64,000 nt of DNA. It comes from UBA1141 sp963665155. GTDB taxonomy: Bacteria > Chloroflexota > Dehalococcoidia > Lucifugimonadales > UBA3495. The stretch lies in contig CAXXFI010000001.1 of the NCBI GenBank assembly GCA_963665155.2, forward strand, positions 930,001 through 994,000, given 5' to 3'. Position numbers and translations under genes: made by a program. Positions 1 through 8,526 of the stretch are shown one piece after another; the first letter of the stretch is position 1; each line of letters opens with the position of its first letter. The notes below the pieces were generated by a model. It was not told where the DNA came from. It saw nothing but the letters and a program-made list of their open reading frames with translations, and did not search any database.

Positions 1-443
1 TCTCGCTCTGGGACACGTGTTTCTTCGGCATTACCAGTAGCATTAAGGGCACCCAGGTCAGCTTGTTCACGAATACGATAATATCCTCGTCCACGTACCT
101 GACCCGGGAGGGGGATTCGCCAGCGATTATCTGGCAAAATATGCAATTTGGTCGGTTGCTCATCGGTAGCTCAATGGTTATTACTCACTTGTTTGGCATG
201 CTGCAGTATGGGGTACATTGTGCTGTGAATATAATTGGCGCAAAATCCTCTGTCAATGGCGGAAGAAGGCTGCGAGGCTGATACTTGGCAATCAACTTGC
301 CGATGCTGTCGCTTCATCAGGGCAGCTTTTGATCGATGAGGGAATCACCGATATTGCTGTGTTCCGGGTGGGCATGTCCAACTATTGATATAGAGGATGC
401 TCGCTGGAATTGGGGTATGGTATCATAGTCGTCGGAGGGAGCC
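1..443. other. Edge region with no assignable gene
   Basis: No frame gives a protein I recognise. One plus-strand frame is open from the window edge to about 281 and encodes a hydrophobic stretch. A second frame is open over about 180-385. Neither has a convincing start with a ribosome binding site. It could be the decayed end of a gene that begins outside the window. The last bases hold the GGAGGG ribosome binding site of the next gene. Confidence 0.3.
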
Positions 444-935
444 ATGTTCGGATTGGGCATTTTGACCGTCAGCACTTCGGGATCGCAAGGCCAGCGTGTA
501 GACACCAGCGGCCAAGCAATTAGGGGGTTGCTGGAGCAACAGGGCTATAAAGTAGTCCGATACGAAGTGGTTTCCGACGATAAGGATATAATTGCCCAGC
601 GATTGACCCAATGGGCGGACTCTGCCGATGTAGACCTGATTGTTACCACCGGCGGCACGGGATTGGGTCACCACGACGTCACACCGGAAGCTTGCTTGTC
701 CATTATCGACAAGGAGGTCCCCGGCTTGGCGGAGGCGATGCGGGCCAACACCTTGCAGTTCACTCCTATGGCCATGCTGAGCCGGTCTGTGGCGGGCATT
801 CGCGGTCACACTCTGATTATTACCCTGCCGGGCAGCCCGAAAGGTGTCCGGGAGTGCTTGGATGTGGTCAACCCGGTGCTTCCCCACGCTTTGGAGTTGT
901 TAAAAACAGAATCAGTCAACGAGCATCCTCGCTAA
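444..935 (+). CDS. Molybdenum cofactor biosynthesis protein MoaB/MogA family
   Basis: A 163-residue protein of the MoCF-binding fold. Family members bind molybdopterin, and MogA-type members adenylate it before molybdate insertion in the cytoplasm. The diagnostic loop TTGGTGLGHHDVTPEA lies at about residues 68-83, and the second conserved loop LPGSPKGVRE at about 128-137. The length is typical of stand-alone MoaB/MogA (about 160-180). ATG 444 has a GGAGGG ribosome binding site seven bases upstream. No other moa, moe or molybdoenzyme gene is in the window, so the partner enzyme is not visible. MoaB and MogA cannot be told apart from these motifs. Confidence 0.9.
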   Translation: MFGLGILTVSTSGSQGQRVDTSGQAIRGLLEQQGYKVVRYEVVSDDKDIIAQRLTQWADSADVDLIVTTGGTGLGHHDVTPEACLSIIDKEVPGLAEAMRANTLQFTPMAMLSRSVAGIRGHTLIITLPGSPKGVRECLDVVNPVLPHALELLKTESVNEHPR

Positions 936-1032
936 CCGTTGGTTCCCAATGCTCCAAGCGCCGGTTTTGCCTCAAAGAGTTTCCCTGAAAATTCCGGTAG
1001 CTTCAAAGCTGCGTAATTTGCGAGATTCCACA

Positions 1033-1428
1033 ATGTGCGAACAACCTTCCGAAGGTAACACTGTCTACTGGCCCAGAATCAAGGAGATGCTGGATGACTT
1101 GATGGCGCGCTGGGAGGTGCGTCGAGGACGCAAGCCTCTCCCCGGCATTCACCGGTACTTTTGGGACTCTCCGGAGCAACTGGCCAATGACGTCTTGTCA
1201 GGGCTTCGGGCCATAGAACCAGGCGTGCCAGCGAGGGAGACGGCTTTCGTCCGTTCTCTGGCACGGAACATCGGTACCTGGGGCAAAATGCCACTTCGTG
1301 GTCCCTTTCTTTCGGACGATGAACTGGACGATTTGGTGTCATGGATTGACGCCGGTATGCCGGAAGGCCCGCCCGACTCGAGCGGCGGACAGACAACGGC
1401 GGGGAGCGCCTCCGGGACGTCCACCTAA
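1033..1428 (+). CDS. Hypothetical protein with cytochrome-c-like C-terminal motif
   Basis: A 131-residue soluble protein if started at ATG 1033. The frame stays open upstream to 949, but that part looks like non-coding leader. I do not recognise the family. The C-terminus has a SDDELDDLVSWIDAGMPEGP stretch (about residues 95-114) resembling the last helix of small cytochrome-c-like domains, but there is no CxxCH haem motif, so haem binding is not supported. A low-complexity Gly/Ser/Thr tail follows. It lies just downstream of the MoaB-like gene on the same strand, and a strong hairpin lies 60 bases after its stop. Confidence 0.5.
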   Translation: MCEQPSEGNTVYWPRIKEMLDDLMARWEVRRGRKPLPGIHRYFWDSPEQLANDVLSGLRAIEPGVPARETAFVRSLARNIGTWGKMPLRGPFLSDDELDDLVSWIDAGMPEGPPDSSGGQTTAGSASGTST

Positions 1429-1490
1429 CCTAAACGAAATTGCTATATCGGGGCCGGAGACCCAGTGAATTCCCGACTGAACGGGCAACC

Positions 1491-1529
1491 AAAGAGGGGC
1501 CAGCATCTAAGTAATGCTGGCCCCTCTTT
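1491..1529. terminator. Strong bidirectional hairpin terminator
   Basis: A perfect 16-bp inverted repeat, AAAGAGGGGCCAGCAT, is separated by a 7-nt loop from its complement at 1514-1529. The A-run on the left arm and T-run on the right arm make it usable as a Rho-independent terminator on both strands. It fits as the terminator of the moaB-hypothetical unit on the plus strand and could also stop minus-strand transcription from the 1746-2039 gene. The rest of 1430-1745 shows no gene. Confidence 0.8.
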
Positions 1530-1745
1530 CTTGTTCATGGGTGCCGGAGAGCCCATTTCCCATACCGCTTGTAGGATGGTATCCCAACAATTATTGCATG
1601 CTATTCGAAGGGTGTCATCCTGGAGGGTACATGGAGAAAATTGCGAAACTCACGGTCTTGACACCCATGAAACGAATCCCGCCACAATCCCGGTGGAATC
1701 CGTTTACGAGGAATCGGAAGAAGACCGTGGCAGCATTGGTGGGGG

Positions 1746-2039
1746 TTATTTCTTCTCTGGCTCTGCGTGGATCTCGAAGCGAACAGATAGAGGCGTATCG
1801 GCGGGTAACTCGGACAGATATCGGACAGCGTTCATCATATTCCCGATTTGCACGTATACTTGTCGGGCGATTCCTCCGCTTTGCCAGTCGTTCTGGCAAT
1901 GAGGACAGTGGTTTGGTGGAATAAACAGATTGCCGCCTCCGTCCCTTAAGGGACAGATTACTTCTCCTCCGCAGCGGCAAATGATCCTGAAACGCTGAAA
2001 TTCAGAAGGATCGAGAACGATCCGAGTCTCTTTTACCAT
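1746..2039 (-). CDS. Small hypothetical protein with zinc-ribbon-like cysteines
   Basis: A 97-residue protein starting at ATG 2039. It has a CxC pair (ICRCGGEVICP, about residues 20-30) and a CPHC pair (about 45-48), spaced like a zinc ribbon, followed by a helical segment that could contact a partner. I do not recognise a named family. Cysteine conservation and a clean start make it more credible than the overlapping plus-strand frames. It stands alone on the minus strand between the MoaB-like unit and the transposase. Confidence 0.55.
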   Translation of the reverse strand: MVKETRIVLDPSEFQRFRIICRCGGEVICPLRDGGGNLFIPPNHCPHCQNDWQSGGIARQVYVQIGNMMNAVRYLSELPADTPLSVRFEIHAEPEKK

Positions 2040-2161
2040 ACGTCATTCTACTCAGTCGGGCATCCTGGAGCAACCATCAAAGCGGATCCTAGGCTCTACT
2101 GACATTTGGTGGTGGGAAATGTAACTGGCCCAGGGGTAAAATAGAGTATTACATAAATAGC

Positions 2162-2194
2162 GAAACCGCCAGAGTTAAGACCTCTAGCGGTTTC
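2162..2194. terminator. Stem-loop upstream of the transposase
   Basis: GAAACCGCCAGAG at 2162-2174 pairs with CTCTAGCGGTTTC at 2182-2194 (12 of 13 positions, 7-nt loop). It lies between the zinc-ribbon-like gene and the transposase. It may insulate the transposase from outside transcription, as stem-loops near insertion-sequence ends often do, or be a plain terminator. I could not match it to an inverted repeat at the other end of the element. Confidence 0.45.
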
Positions 2195-2221
2195 TAACCA
2201 CGGACAGGATACCGCCCTGAA

Positions 2222-3493
2222 GTGGCTTCACCGGATTTTACACAGTCCGCATGGACTAATCAATCCCCCAAAAGCGGCTATGGGTTCCTGGCCGCTATCC
2301 TCGACGACCTCAACGACGAGCCTCTTCTTAACTCCCTGCAGGAGTACCGCCGCACCGGACGCCCCGGCTACCCGATCCGGGCCATGTGGCGGGCCTACCT
2401 GGTCAAGTTCCTGCTGAAGATTCGCTACAACAACCAACTGCTGGAGAGGCTGCGCGGCAGCCGGAAGCTCCGGGAAGTCTGTGGTTTGAGCGACGATGTG
2501 CCTAGCGAAAGCGCCCTCAGCCGCTTCGTCACCCGCCTGGCCGACCACCAACCGCTGGTAGAACAGTGCTTTGTCGATGCCACCGAGGAGCTGCGATGGC
2601 TGGTTCCCGCTGTGAAGCAGCGGGAAGGCCGGCAGGACCAGCCTCTCCCGCCCCTCGGCATGGTCCTGGCCGTGGACTCCACCCTGTTTCTCACCTACGC
2701 CAACCCCAATCGCAAAGTGGTCAGGGATCCCGATGCCCGATGGGGCGTCAAGCACAGTTCCAGGACCAAGGACGGGGATAAGGAATGGGGTTTCGGGTAC
2801 AAGATGCACCTAGTTTCCGACGCCACCCACGGCGTCCCGCTGGCCTTCACCATCACCCCGGCCAATGAGAACGATTCCACCCATCTGCCCATAGACATCC
2901 GCAAAGTCCTGGGCGCCCACCCCTGGATCGAGCCAGGCGCATTGCTCGCCGACCGGGGCTACGATAGCCTCACCAACCACAAGTCCCTGTTCGGCTTGGG
3001 CATTATTCCCGTCATTCACATACGGAAGCCTACTGCCAAGGATGGGCTCTACGACGGCATCTACACGGAATCAGGCAGACCTGCCTGCATGAGCGGGGAG
3101 GCGATGGAGTACGTCCGCACGGACCCGGAGACTGGCGCTCACCTATTCCGGTGCCCGGCCGAGGGTTGTCTGCTCAAGACCCAGGGGACCAAGGCGACCA
3201 CCCACTGCGATACCGAGGTCTGGGAGGACCCGAAGAACAACCTGCGGGTTCTCGGGCCGCTCCCCAGGTTCACAGCAGCATGGAAGCGCCTCTATAGCCA
3301 GCGTATGAGCATTGAGCGGATATTCCGCAGCCTAAAGCACTCGCGGGGGCTGGAGGGCCACTGCGTCCGGGGGATCCGGAAGATCACGCTCCACGCTACG
3401 CTGTCGGTACTGACCTTTCAAGCGACCGCGGTGGCGCGGTTGCGGGCGGGTGACGTCGACCGGATGCGCCGGATGTCCGTCAAAGTGGCGTAA
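2222..3493 (+). mobile_element. IS transposase, DDE type (IS5/IS1182-like)
   Basis: An intact 423-residue transposase that moves its own element by cut-and-paste DDE chemistry. The N-terminal part (about 1-110) resembles the DUF772-type DNA-binding domain. Catalytic acids fit VLAVDSTL (D at about 150), LLADRGYDS (D at about 244) and the C-terminal ERIFRSLKHSR (E at about 369). A Cys-containing insert (FRCPAEGC) sits between the second D and E, as in IS1182-like enzymes. The ATG is not obvious and the frame starts with GTG 2222. I could not find convincing terminal inverted repeats or a target duplication, so the element ends are not called. It lies directly upstream of the accessory cassette. 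Confidence 0.85.
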
Positions 3494-3524
3494 AAAGGAA
3501 GGGGATTATATATTTGACCGCATA

Positions 3525-3537
3525 ACCGCTTGGCGGT
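3525..3537. repeat. Short palindrome after the transposase
   Basis: ACCGC-TTG-GCGGT lies 31 bases after the transposase stop. It might belong to the right end of the insertion sequence, but it does not match the left flank as a terminal inverted repeat. Confidence 0.3.
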
Positions 3538-3700
3538 AGGATAGCCCTGCTACGGTTCCTTTGTCACCCTCAAAACGTTGAGTCCTGGTATTTGCATGAA
3601 GCAGCCATGCCCCCTTGTTGGCTCGACGTGGGATTGAGGAGCCGTAGCAAGTGCCTCTATCCTGATCCCCCTTAAGTTTTTTGTGCTAGGAGGAGCCCAC

Positions 3701-4714
3701 ATGGCCAAGCACTCTTTCAACACATTGATAAAACGTTTGTCCCGGGTGGGGTTCAAAAAAGAGTTCGTAACCGCTGCGTTGTTGCCGGATTGGTGGGAAG
3801 AATCCTATGCCCGGGATCCTGATGTCTTACCAGAAATTGAGGTGCGCGTCGCCCGTTTCTTAGACGTTCCCATATCCAACGTAAGGAATCCCGAATCTGC
3901 ACTCGTACTACCTTCATATGGTACCCCCCAGATGAGGAGAGTGCGCGACATAGACCGCGACCGATTAGGGCCAGCAATTCACTCGGCGATACGACTCAGC
4001 CAAGCAGTGATACGAAACCTGAGGCTACCTGGAGTTATTGAGGCTCCAATTGCGGACCCACTTGAGTGGCGCCGTATCCTCCAGTCAGGGGCCAACGGTA
4101 CGGTCCAGCTAGGAGCTATCCTCCGCGATTTGTGGAACAAGGGCATCCCAGTAATTCCCTTAGACGTGTTACCCACACCCAGTTTTCAAGGATTGGCATA
4201 TATCGTTGATGCTCACCCTGTCATTGTTCTCGGCCACCGTTACGATGAGCCTGGAAGAGTCGCCTTTCTCGTAGCTCATGAAACAGGACACATCGTGGCT
4301 GGCGATTGTTCGCCAGGTACGCCGGTCTTGGACGAGAATGAGGCTGTACAGGATGAATCGGCTATGGAATACGCGGCTGATCGCTTCGCTAGGCACCTGC
4401 TGGTAGGCGATGCGACCGTTACCATCTCGGAAGAGACAGGGGCAGACGCTAAAGTGATAGCTCAGCAGGCTATCGACCTAGAAAGCCAAACTGGTGTTGA
4501 TGCGAGTTCAATAATATATGCTTGGGCTTCTAAAACGCGGAACTACCCAGCCGCCACAATGGCTGTTAAGGCCCTATACCGTTCAACGGGAGCGCGCAAC
4601 CAAGTTCGGGAAATATTCGACGAGTACGTAGACTTGGACTGTGCGGGGGACATCGATTTAGACCTCTTGCGGTGCGTCTATGGTCAGCCAAGCCCCACAG
4701 CACTTGCTGGTTGA
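3701..4714 (+). CDS. ImmA/IrrE-family metallo-endopeptidase
   Basis: A 337-residue predicted zinc protease. The active site is AHETGHI (HExxH, residues 193-197), and the downstream glutamate is probably in EYAADRFARHLL (about 223-234). The N-terminal 60 residues look like a short helical domain rather than a full XRE helix-turn-helix. In the family, such peptidases cleave repressors or anti-toxins in phages, mobile elements and toxin systems; no repressor gene is seen here. ATG 3701 was chosen over 3683 because AGGAGG lies seven bases upstream. The next gene overlaps its end by 35 bases, so the two are probably translationally coupled. This is the first gene of a three-gene operon beside an insertion sequence. 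Confidence 0.85.
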   Translation: MAKHSFNTLIKRLSRVGFKKEFVTAALLPDWWEESYARDPDVLPEIEVRVARFLDVPISNVRNPESALVLPSYGTPQMRRVRDIDRDRLGPAIHSAIRLSQAVIRNLRLPGVIEAPIADPLEWRRILQSGANGTVQLGAILRDLWNKGIPVIPLDVLPTPSFQGLAYIVDAHPVIVLGHRYDEPGRVAFLVAHETGHIVAGDCSPGTPVLDENEAVQDESAMEYAADRFARHLLVGDATVTISEETGADAKVIAQQAIDLESQTGVDASSIIYAWASKTRNYPAATMAVKALYRSTGARNQVREIFDEYVDLDCAGDIDLDLLRCVYGQPSPTALAG

Positions 4715-5309
4715 TACAGACGCGTATTGTAAACTTGAAGTTGCCGGGTTATTCGTCGACGCCGCAACTTCGTTGGGTGTCCCAATTGAAGCGTGCGGCC
4801 GACTAGCTGCGCTCCCGTATATGCTCAGGAGGGGTCGGCTTCGTGAAAAATTGGGGGCTGACGCCTCCGATGCGCTGTTGCCCAAAGCCGATAGAATACC
4901 TGTCGCCATACAACCTAGCGAACACTGGCTCTCTCCACTTGCCGCTGTAACTTCAATAGATCCAGGCGAAGCTCAACTTCTGGCGGCCTCGGCAGAGCAT
5001 GAGATATTGTTGCTCACGAGCGACAAGCGAGGAATTCGTGGAATAAAGGATATCTCCGGTTATGCTAAAGCTCTCGACGGTCGCATTGTCGTGCTTGAGG
5101 CAATTCTGATTGAACTCTGTGAGCAAATTGGATTGGACGTTGTACGTTCACGAATCTGCCCTCTGATGAATTTAGACACCGCAGTCAGGCTTAGCTTCTC
5201 AGATTCAAATTCTTCCCCATTAGTTGGGCTCATGTCGTTCTATCGCAGTCTTGCGTCCGAAGTCAGTCCGTTGGGTTTGTGGCGACCGCCTTCACATGGA
5301 GGGATATGA
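4680..5309 (+). CDS. PIN-like domain protein (putative nuclease)
   Basis: A 209-residue protein with the layout of a PIN-fold nuclease: HLLVDTDAY at the N-terminus (acids at about 12 and 14), IDPGEAQLLA in the middle (E at about 97) and LLLTSDKRGIRGIKD (D at about 115 and 124). PIN proteins cut RNA using a cluster of acidic residues and metal. The family is assigned from this pattern only, and the protein is longer than VapC toxins (about 130). It overlaps the metallopeptidase gene by 35 bases and the next gene by ATGA, so the three are one operon. Pairing of a PIN-like protein with an ImmA-type protease resembles toxin plus regulator layouts, but that is inference. Confidence 0.65.
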   Translation: MVSQAPQHLLVDTDAYCKLEVAGLFVDAATSLGVPIEACGRLAALPYMLRRGRLREKLGADASDALLPKADRIPVAIQPSEHWLSPLAAVTSIDPGEAQLLAASAEHEILLLTSDKRGIRGIKDISGYAKALDGRIVVLEAILIELCEQIGLDVVRSRICPLMNLDTAVRLSFSDSNSSPLVGLMSFYRSLASEVSPLGLWRPPSHGGI

Positions 5310-6373
5310 CATTTGGTCCTTGTCATTACGTACCGGTACTGAAGGTAAAGCGTGGAGAAAAGGCTGCTCTTTCAAGAATATCCCCGAGCCTGAAACAACG
5401 CATAGTGCCTTTACTGGAGATAGTTGAACGAACAGGCGAACGGACGGTTGATAGTCATCTTACAACAAGCTTTAAAAATCTTGCGTCCAGCCTCCAAGGG
5501 TATGCTCGCTGCTTACTGGACGTTCGAGAGATAGAGGCCGACGGTCAAGCCGCAGCAACCGAAGTGTTCGCACGAGGATTACGAGAAAGCGTCCCGTTTA
5601 CGCCCATTACTGGCGTGTCCCGAACTGTTGACGTGGCCCCAGCAATCGCCCATAGCGCTAACTATGGAATTGGCATACGGCTGACTCGGGAAGAATTTGA
5701 AGCTGGGGGTCTGTCTGCGGGATTGAATCGCTTCATGTCCTCAAATAACCTATCACCGGGTAATGTAGATCTTATTTTAGATCTTGGTCCAGTGGACAAC
5801 TTAATTCCTGCAGGTATAGCAGCGCTTACACAGGCATTCTTAACGGATATCCAGTCGAAAAGTCAGTGGCGGACTCTAACAGTGTCCGGATCTGCCTTCC
5901 CAATGAGCATGGCAGTATTGGATCGAAATACGGATGTTCTTATCAGACGGTCCGAATGGCTAGCCTGGCGCGATGAGCTGTTTGCTCGGCGGGCCACATT
6001 GGAGCGGTTGCCAACATTCAGTGACTGTGCTATTCAGCACCCTATTGGAGTAGAGAACTTCGATCCCAGATACATGCAAGTGTCTGCTGCCATTCGTTAT
6101 GCCCTAAGCGAGGACTGGCTTCTCGTGAAGGGAGAAAGTACAAAAGTAATCCCTCCAAGCGTCCAGTTCCCATACTTGGCGATGCAACTTGTTTATGGGC
6201 ATTTACGAGGTTACTTTGATGGGGCGGCGCATTGCGCCGGATGCAAAATGGCGAAAGATGCGGCCGACGGCGCTGACAAACTTGGTTCGGCAGAAGTGTG
6301 GAGGCAAATAGGCACTATTCACCATATCACGACAGTCGTGCAGGACGGCCTCGGCTCTCTGCCGTGGCCTTAA
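5306..6373 (+). CDS. Beta family protein (sce7725-like), function unknown
   Basis: A 355-residue protein whose start ATG 5306 overlaps the stop of the PIN-like gene (ATGA), with GGAGGG just upstream. The N-terminus HYVPVLKVKRGEKAAL (about 7-22) followed by RIVPLLEI, and the internal WLAWRDEL, fit the family named after the phage T4 beta protein (PF14350), in which sce7725 proteins fall as I recall. The function of the family is not known to me. A C-terminal CAGC motif (about 313-316) might bind metal. In other genomes sce7725-like genes tend to sit beside sce7726 genes, and one lies here in the facing orientation, overlapping this gene's 3' end by 47 bases. Confidence 0.7.
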   Translation: MTFGPCHYVPVLKVKRGEKAALSRISPSLKQRIVPLLEIVERTGERTVDSHLTTSFKNLASSLQGYARCLLDVREIEADGQAAATEVFARGLRESVPFTPITGVSRTVDVAPAIAHSANYGIGIRLTREEFEAGGLSAGLNRFMSSNNLSPGNVDLILDLGPVDNLIPAGIAALTQAFLTDIQSKSQWRTLTVSGSAFPMSMAVLDRNTDVLIRRSEWLAWRDELFARRATLERLPTFSDCAIQHPIGVENFDPRYMQVSAAIRYALSEDWLLVKGESTKVIPPSVQFPYLAMQLVYGHLRGYFDGAAHCAGCKMAKDAADGADKLGSAEVWRQIGTIHHITTVVQDGLGSLPWP

Positions 6374-6929
6374 GGTGAGCCCGCACTGCGCTTGCTACTT
6401 CTTCGAGGGTAAATAGTTCGCAAATCCTCCCCCATAAATCCGCTCGTCGCTTGCTTCGAAGGCCATGAAGTGGTTGTCTCTGTTCCAAAAGCGCCAGCGC
6501 TTCCTCTCGCCAAAGAAACTCTGCAAGAGATCGGATTTCCCTGTTAGGATTTTTGCGTCCACGTCTGACAAACTTAACGAGTGGACCTTTCGCAGTAACG
6601 GCAAGCCGTAACACTCCCCACCAAGCGGGGATGCTATCCAGAGCGTGAGAGACGTGTCGTTCGCCACAGACAAGGGTTACTCGGTCAAACACTTTGCTGT
6701 ACAGAACAGCCTGGCTGCTTAGCCGCCGAAGACTGTCCCGATCCGATTTGATTTCGTACCCATGAAGCTGACCGTTTACTACCGCGATGTCTATCTTGGC
6801 ACTCCCTTGGCAGACTCCTAATTCGTCGATAAATACCGTGTCTGTCTCTTTGTGATGCTGGGAGGCCAATCGGCTACGGAGAGTCGCACGGAATATTTCT
6901 GCGGTTAAGGTCTCAGTTACTCCATTCAT
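6327..6929 (-). CDS. sce7726 family protein, PD-(D/E)xK-like
   Basis: A 200-residue protein from ATG 6929. Longer readings in this frame run through antisense of the repeat gene and are unlikely. The core DELGVCQGSAKIDIAVVNG (about 35-53) then GYEIKSDRDSLRRL (about 57-70) matches the sce7726 family as I remember it. It also has the spacing D47 ... E59-x-K61 of a PD-(D/E)xK nuclease fold (inference). A basic region (KFVRRGRKNPNRE) follows. Its 3' end overlaps the convergent beta-family gene by 47 bases, an arrangement that keeps the two genes physically linked. Biochemical function is unknown; a nuclease effector in a defence or conflict system is the most natural reading. Confidence 0.75.
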   Translation of the reverse strand: MNGVTETLTAEIFRATLRSRLASQHHKETDTVFIDELGVCQGSAKIDIAVVNGQLHGYEIKSDRDSLRRLSSQAVLYSKVFDRVTLVCGERHVSHALDSIPAWWGVLRLAVTAKGPLVKFVRRGRKNPNREIRSLAEFLWREEALALLEQRQPLHGLRSKRRADLWGRICELFTLEEVASAVRAHLKATAESRGRPARLS

Positions 6930-7265
6930 CGTAAAAATCCTTCGTAGTGCTGTTGACGCAACTCGGCGAAAGCTCCGCGGGGGCGGCACTAGCGGAGGAG
7001 GTTTTGCGAGAGCGAACATCCGGTCCCGCCGGTTCACCCACACGGGAGCACTTCCACACAACTGGGGAGTTACGACCCCCGTGACGACTATAGGCATCGC
7101 TGTTGGGATTAAGCTGGTTGGCGCGGTTATCATCGTTGCCCCCGTCACCATCGTCATCCTCATCTTCCCAATTATCCGGCCGTTCATCATACCCCCTGGA
7201 CTCCCAGTAGGCATCGTTGTTCGGGTTCATCTGGTTGGCATGGTTATCGCGTTGTTACTGGGCAT
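6913..7265 (-). pseudogene. NPN-repeat small protein, frameshifted
   Basis: A short hydrophilic protein with two copies of a motif close to DNxANQxNPNxDAYxxSRG, joined by an acidic linker (EDEDDDGDGG). The repeats are read in one frame from about 7250 down. The only good start, ATG 7265 with GGAGG upstream, is one base out of frame with them. Adding one base near 7250 would join MPSNN to RDNHANQMNPNN, so a single-base deletion is likely. The second repeat degrades after SDAYSRHGG and the tail looks random. NPN-repeat proteins of this kind are known to me only as hypothetical. Its end overlaps the start of the sce7726 gene, so it probably belonged to the same minus-strand unit. Confidence 0.6.
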
Positions 7266-7312
7266 AAAGAGCCTCCAACAAAAGTGATAAGACCATTATA
7301 CACTGAAGAAGG

Positions 7313-7343
7313 AAGGCTCCGGTGCGAGGTTCACCGGAGCCTT
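7313..7343. terminator. Hairpin terminator between the cassette and the NHL genes
   Basis: GGCTCCGGTG (7315-7324) pairs perfectly with CACCGGAGCC (7332-7341) around a 7-nt loop. It is flanked by AA on the left and TTTTT on the right, so it can act in both directions. On the minus strand it terminates the first NHL-repeat gene (stop at 7450) before the NPN-repeat gene. Confidence 0.8.
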
Positions 7344-7449
7344 TTTACGCATTTTCAGCCTACGGTTTCCGTAACCATTCCGGCTGATTCCTTAGCCCAA
7401 AATCACTGAAAAGAGTTTCGCAATTTTCTCGTACATGGGTTTAAAGTAT

Positions 7450-8454
7450 CTAGACGAGAGCGGGCTCCCTGGTTTTGGCGTATACCTGAATTCGGCCGGA
7501 CCAGTTTTCCACCACCGCCAGTCGCCCTTTGTTATCGATCTTTACCGCACAAGGTTGAGCGAAGACTCTCTCGAAGCTTCCACCGTCGTTGGCGAAAGCT
7601 ATGGACCGTTGGCGGAGCATATCGGGGTTGGAGATAAGTTTTTCCCTGCCCCACTGGGAAAGCACGTGGTCGCCGTGGAACTGGGCGACGAACCGTCCGT
7701 CGGGACTCAGAACCTGGACCCGATTATTCCCCCAGTCGGCGACGTAAATATCTCCGTCTTCGTCGGTGCATACGCTGGCCGGCCTCTTGAACTGTCCGAT
7801 GTTGGTGCCGGACTGGCCGAACGTCGCTTGCCATTCTCCGTCCATGTTGAACTGCTGAATCCTGTCGTTACGCCAGTCGGCAACGTACACCAGGCCTTGG
7901 GCATCAATGCTGATCCCCCAAGGTAGGTTGAACTGGCCCTGACCGCTGCCAAAACTGCCGAATTGGCCCCGGTAGGTACCGTCCAAGCCGAATTTCTGTA
8001 TGCGATTATTCTGGCTGTCGGTGAGCAGCAGCGTGTCCCCATGTATGGCAACCCCAGCGGGTTTGTTTAGCTGGCCGTCACCGGTCCCGGATTGGCCCCA
8101 CTTGCCCAGGAAGTCACCGTCCTTGTTGAAGATGGTAATCCGGTTAAGCCATTCGTCGGACACGTATAGGTCGTTTTTGTCGTCTAAGGCAATGGAAGAA
8201 GGCCAAATAAACTGACCGTCACCTTGACCGTGTGACGCAAACTCGGAAATGTACTCCTCTTCCAGGGTAACTACGCTTATTCTAAGTCCGTCGGGCCGGT
8301 CTTCACGGGAGCGGTTCACCACATAGGTGGTACCGTCCCCGGTAACAGCTATGTCCACGGGATTTCGGAACCCCGTGCCAGCGAATTCATTGCGACCCAG
8401 GGAATGAGTGTAAGAAAAGGTCCGATCGGTGAGTCCAAATAAGTGGGCGCTCAT
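7450..8454 (-). CDS. NHL-repeat beta-propeller protein (copy 1)
   Basis: A 334-residue protein built almost wholly of NHL repeats, each with a pattern like GQFxxPxGIxxDxxGxxYVADWxNxRIQxF. About six can be read, enough for one six-bladed propeller. No signal peptide or membrane segment is seen. NHL propellers mostly bind proteins, RNA or sugars, and some are lyases; no catalytic set is evident. ATG 8454 is preceded by a GAGG-like site. It is a close paralogue, of the same length, of the next gene upstream and probably arose by tandem duplication. A hairpin downstream ends the transcript. Confidence 0.85.
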   Translation of the reverse strand: MSAHLFGLTDRTFSYTHSLGRNEFAGTGFRNPVDIAVTGDGTTYVVNRSREDRPDGLRISVVTLEEEYISEFASHGQGDGQFIWPSSIALDDKNDLYVSDEWLNRITIFNKDGDFLGKWGQSGTGDGQLNKPAGVAIHGDTLLLTDSQNNRIQKFGLDGTYRGQFGSFGSGQGQFNLPWGISIDAQGLVYVADWRNDRIQQFNMDGEWQATFGQSGTNIGQFKRPASVCTDEDGDIYVADWGNNRVQVLSPDGRFVAQFHGDHVLSQWGREKLISNPDMLRQRSIAFANDGGSFERVFAQPCAVKIDNKGRLAVVENWSGRIQVYAKTREPALV

Positions 8455-8526
8455 GGTTTTACCTCGTCAACGATTGTTTACCTGAGTGCTGGAGTTTCCG
8501 GGAAAACTAGTAGTCTAATTTCTTAA

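Noticed and set aside
423..887. Minus-strand open frame over the MoaB-like gene
   Set aside because: It is antisense to a clearly coding gene and has no recognisable motif or ribosome binding site.
6930..7214. N-terminal extension of the sce7726 protein
   Set aside because: The extra residues are low-complexity Met/Thr/Ile sequence created by reading the NPN-repeat gene in another frame; ATG 6929 gives the family's normal start.
7081..7287. Plus-strand hydrophobic Val/Ile-rich frame
   Set aside because: It is the antisense of the acidic NPN-repeat protein, which by itself produces an artificial hydrophobic reading.
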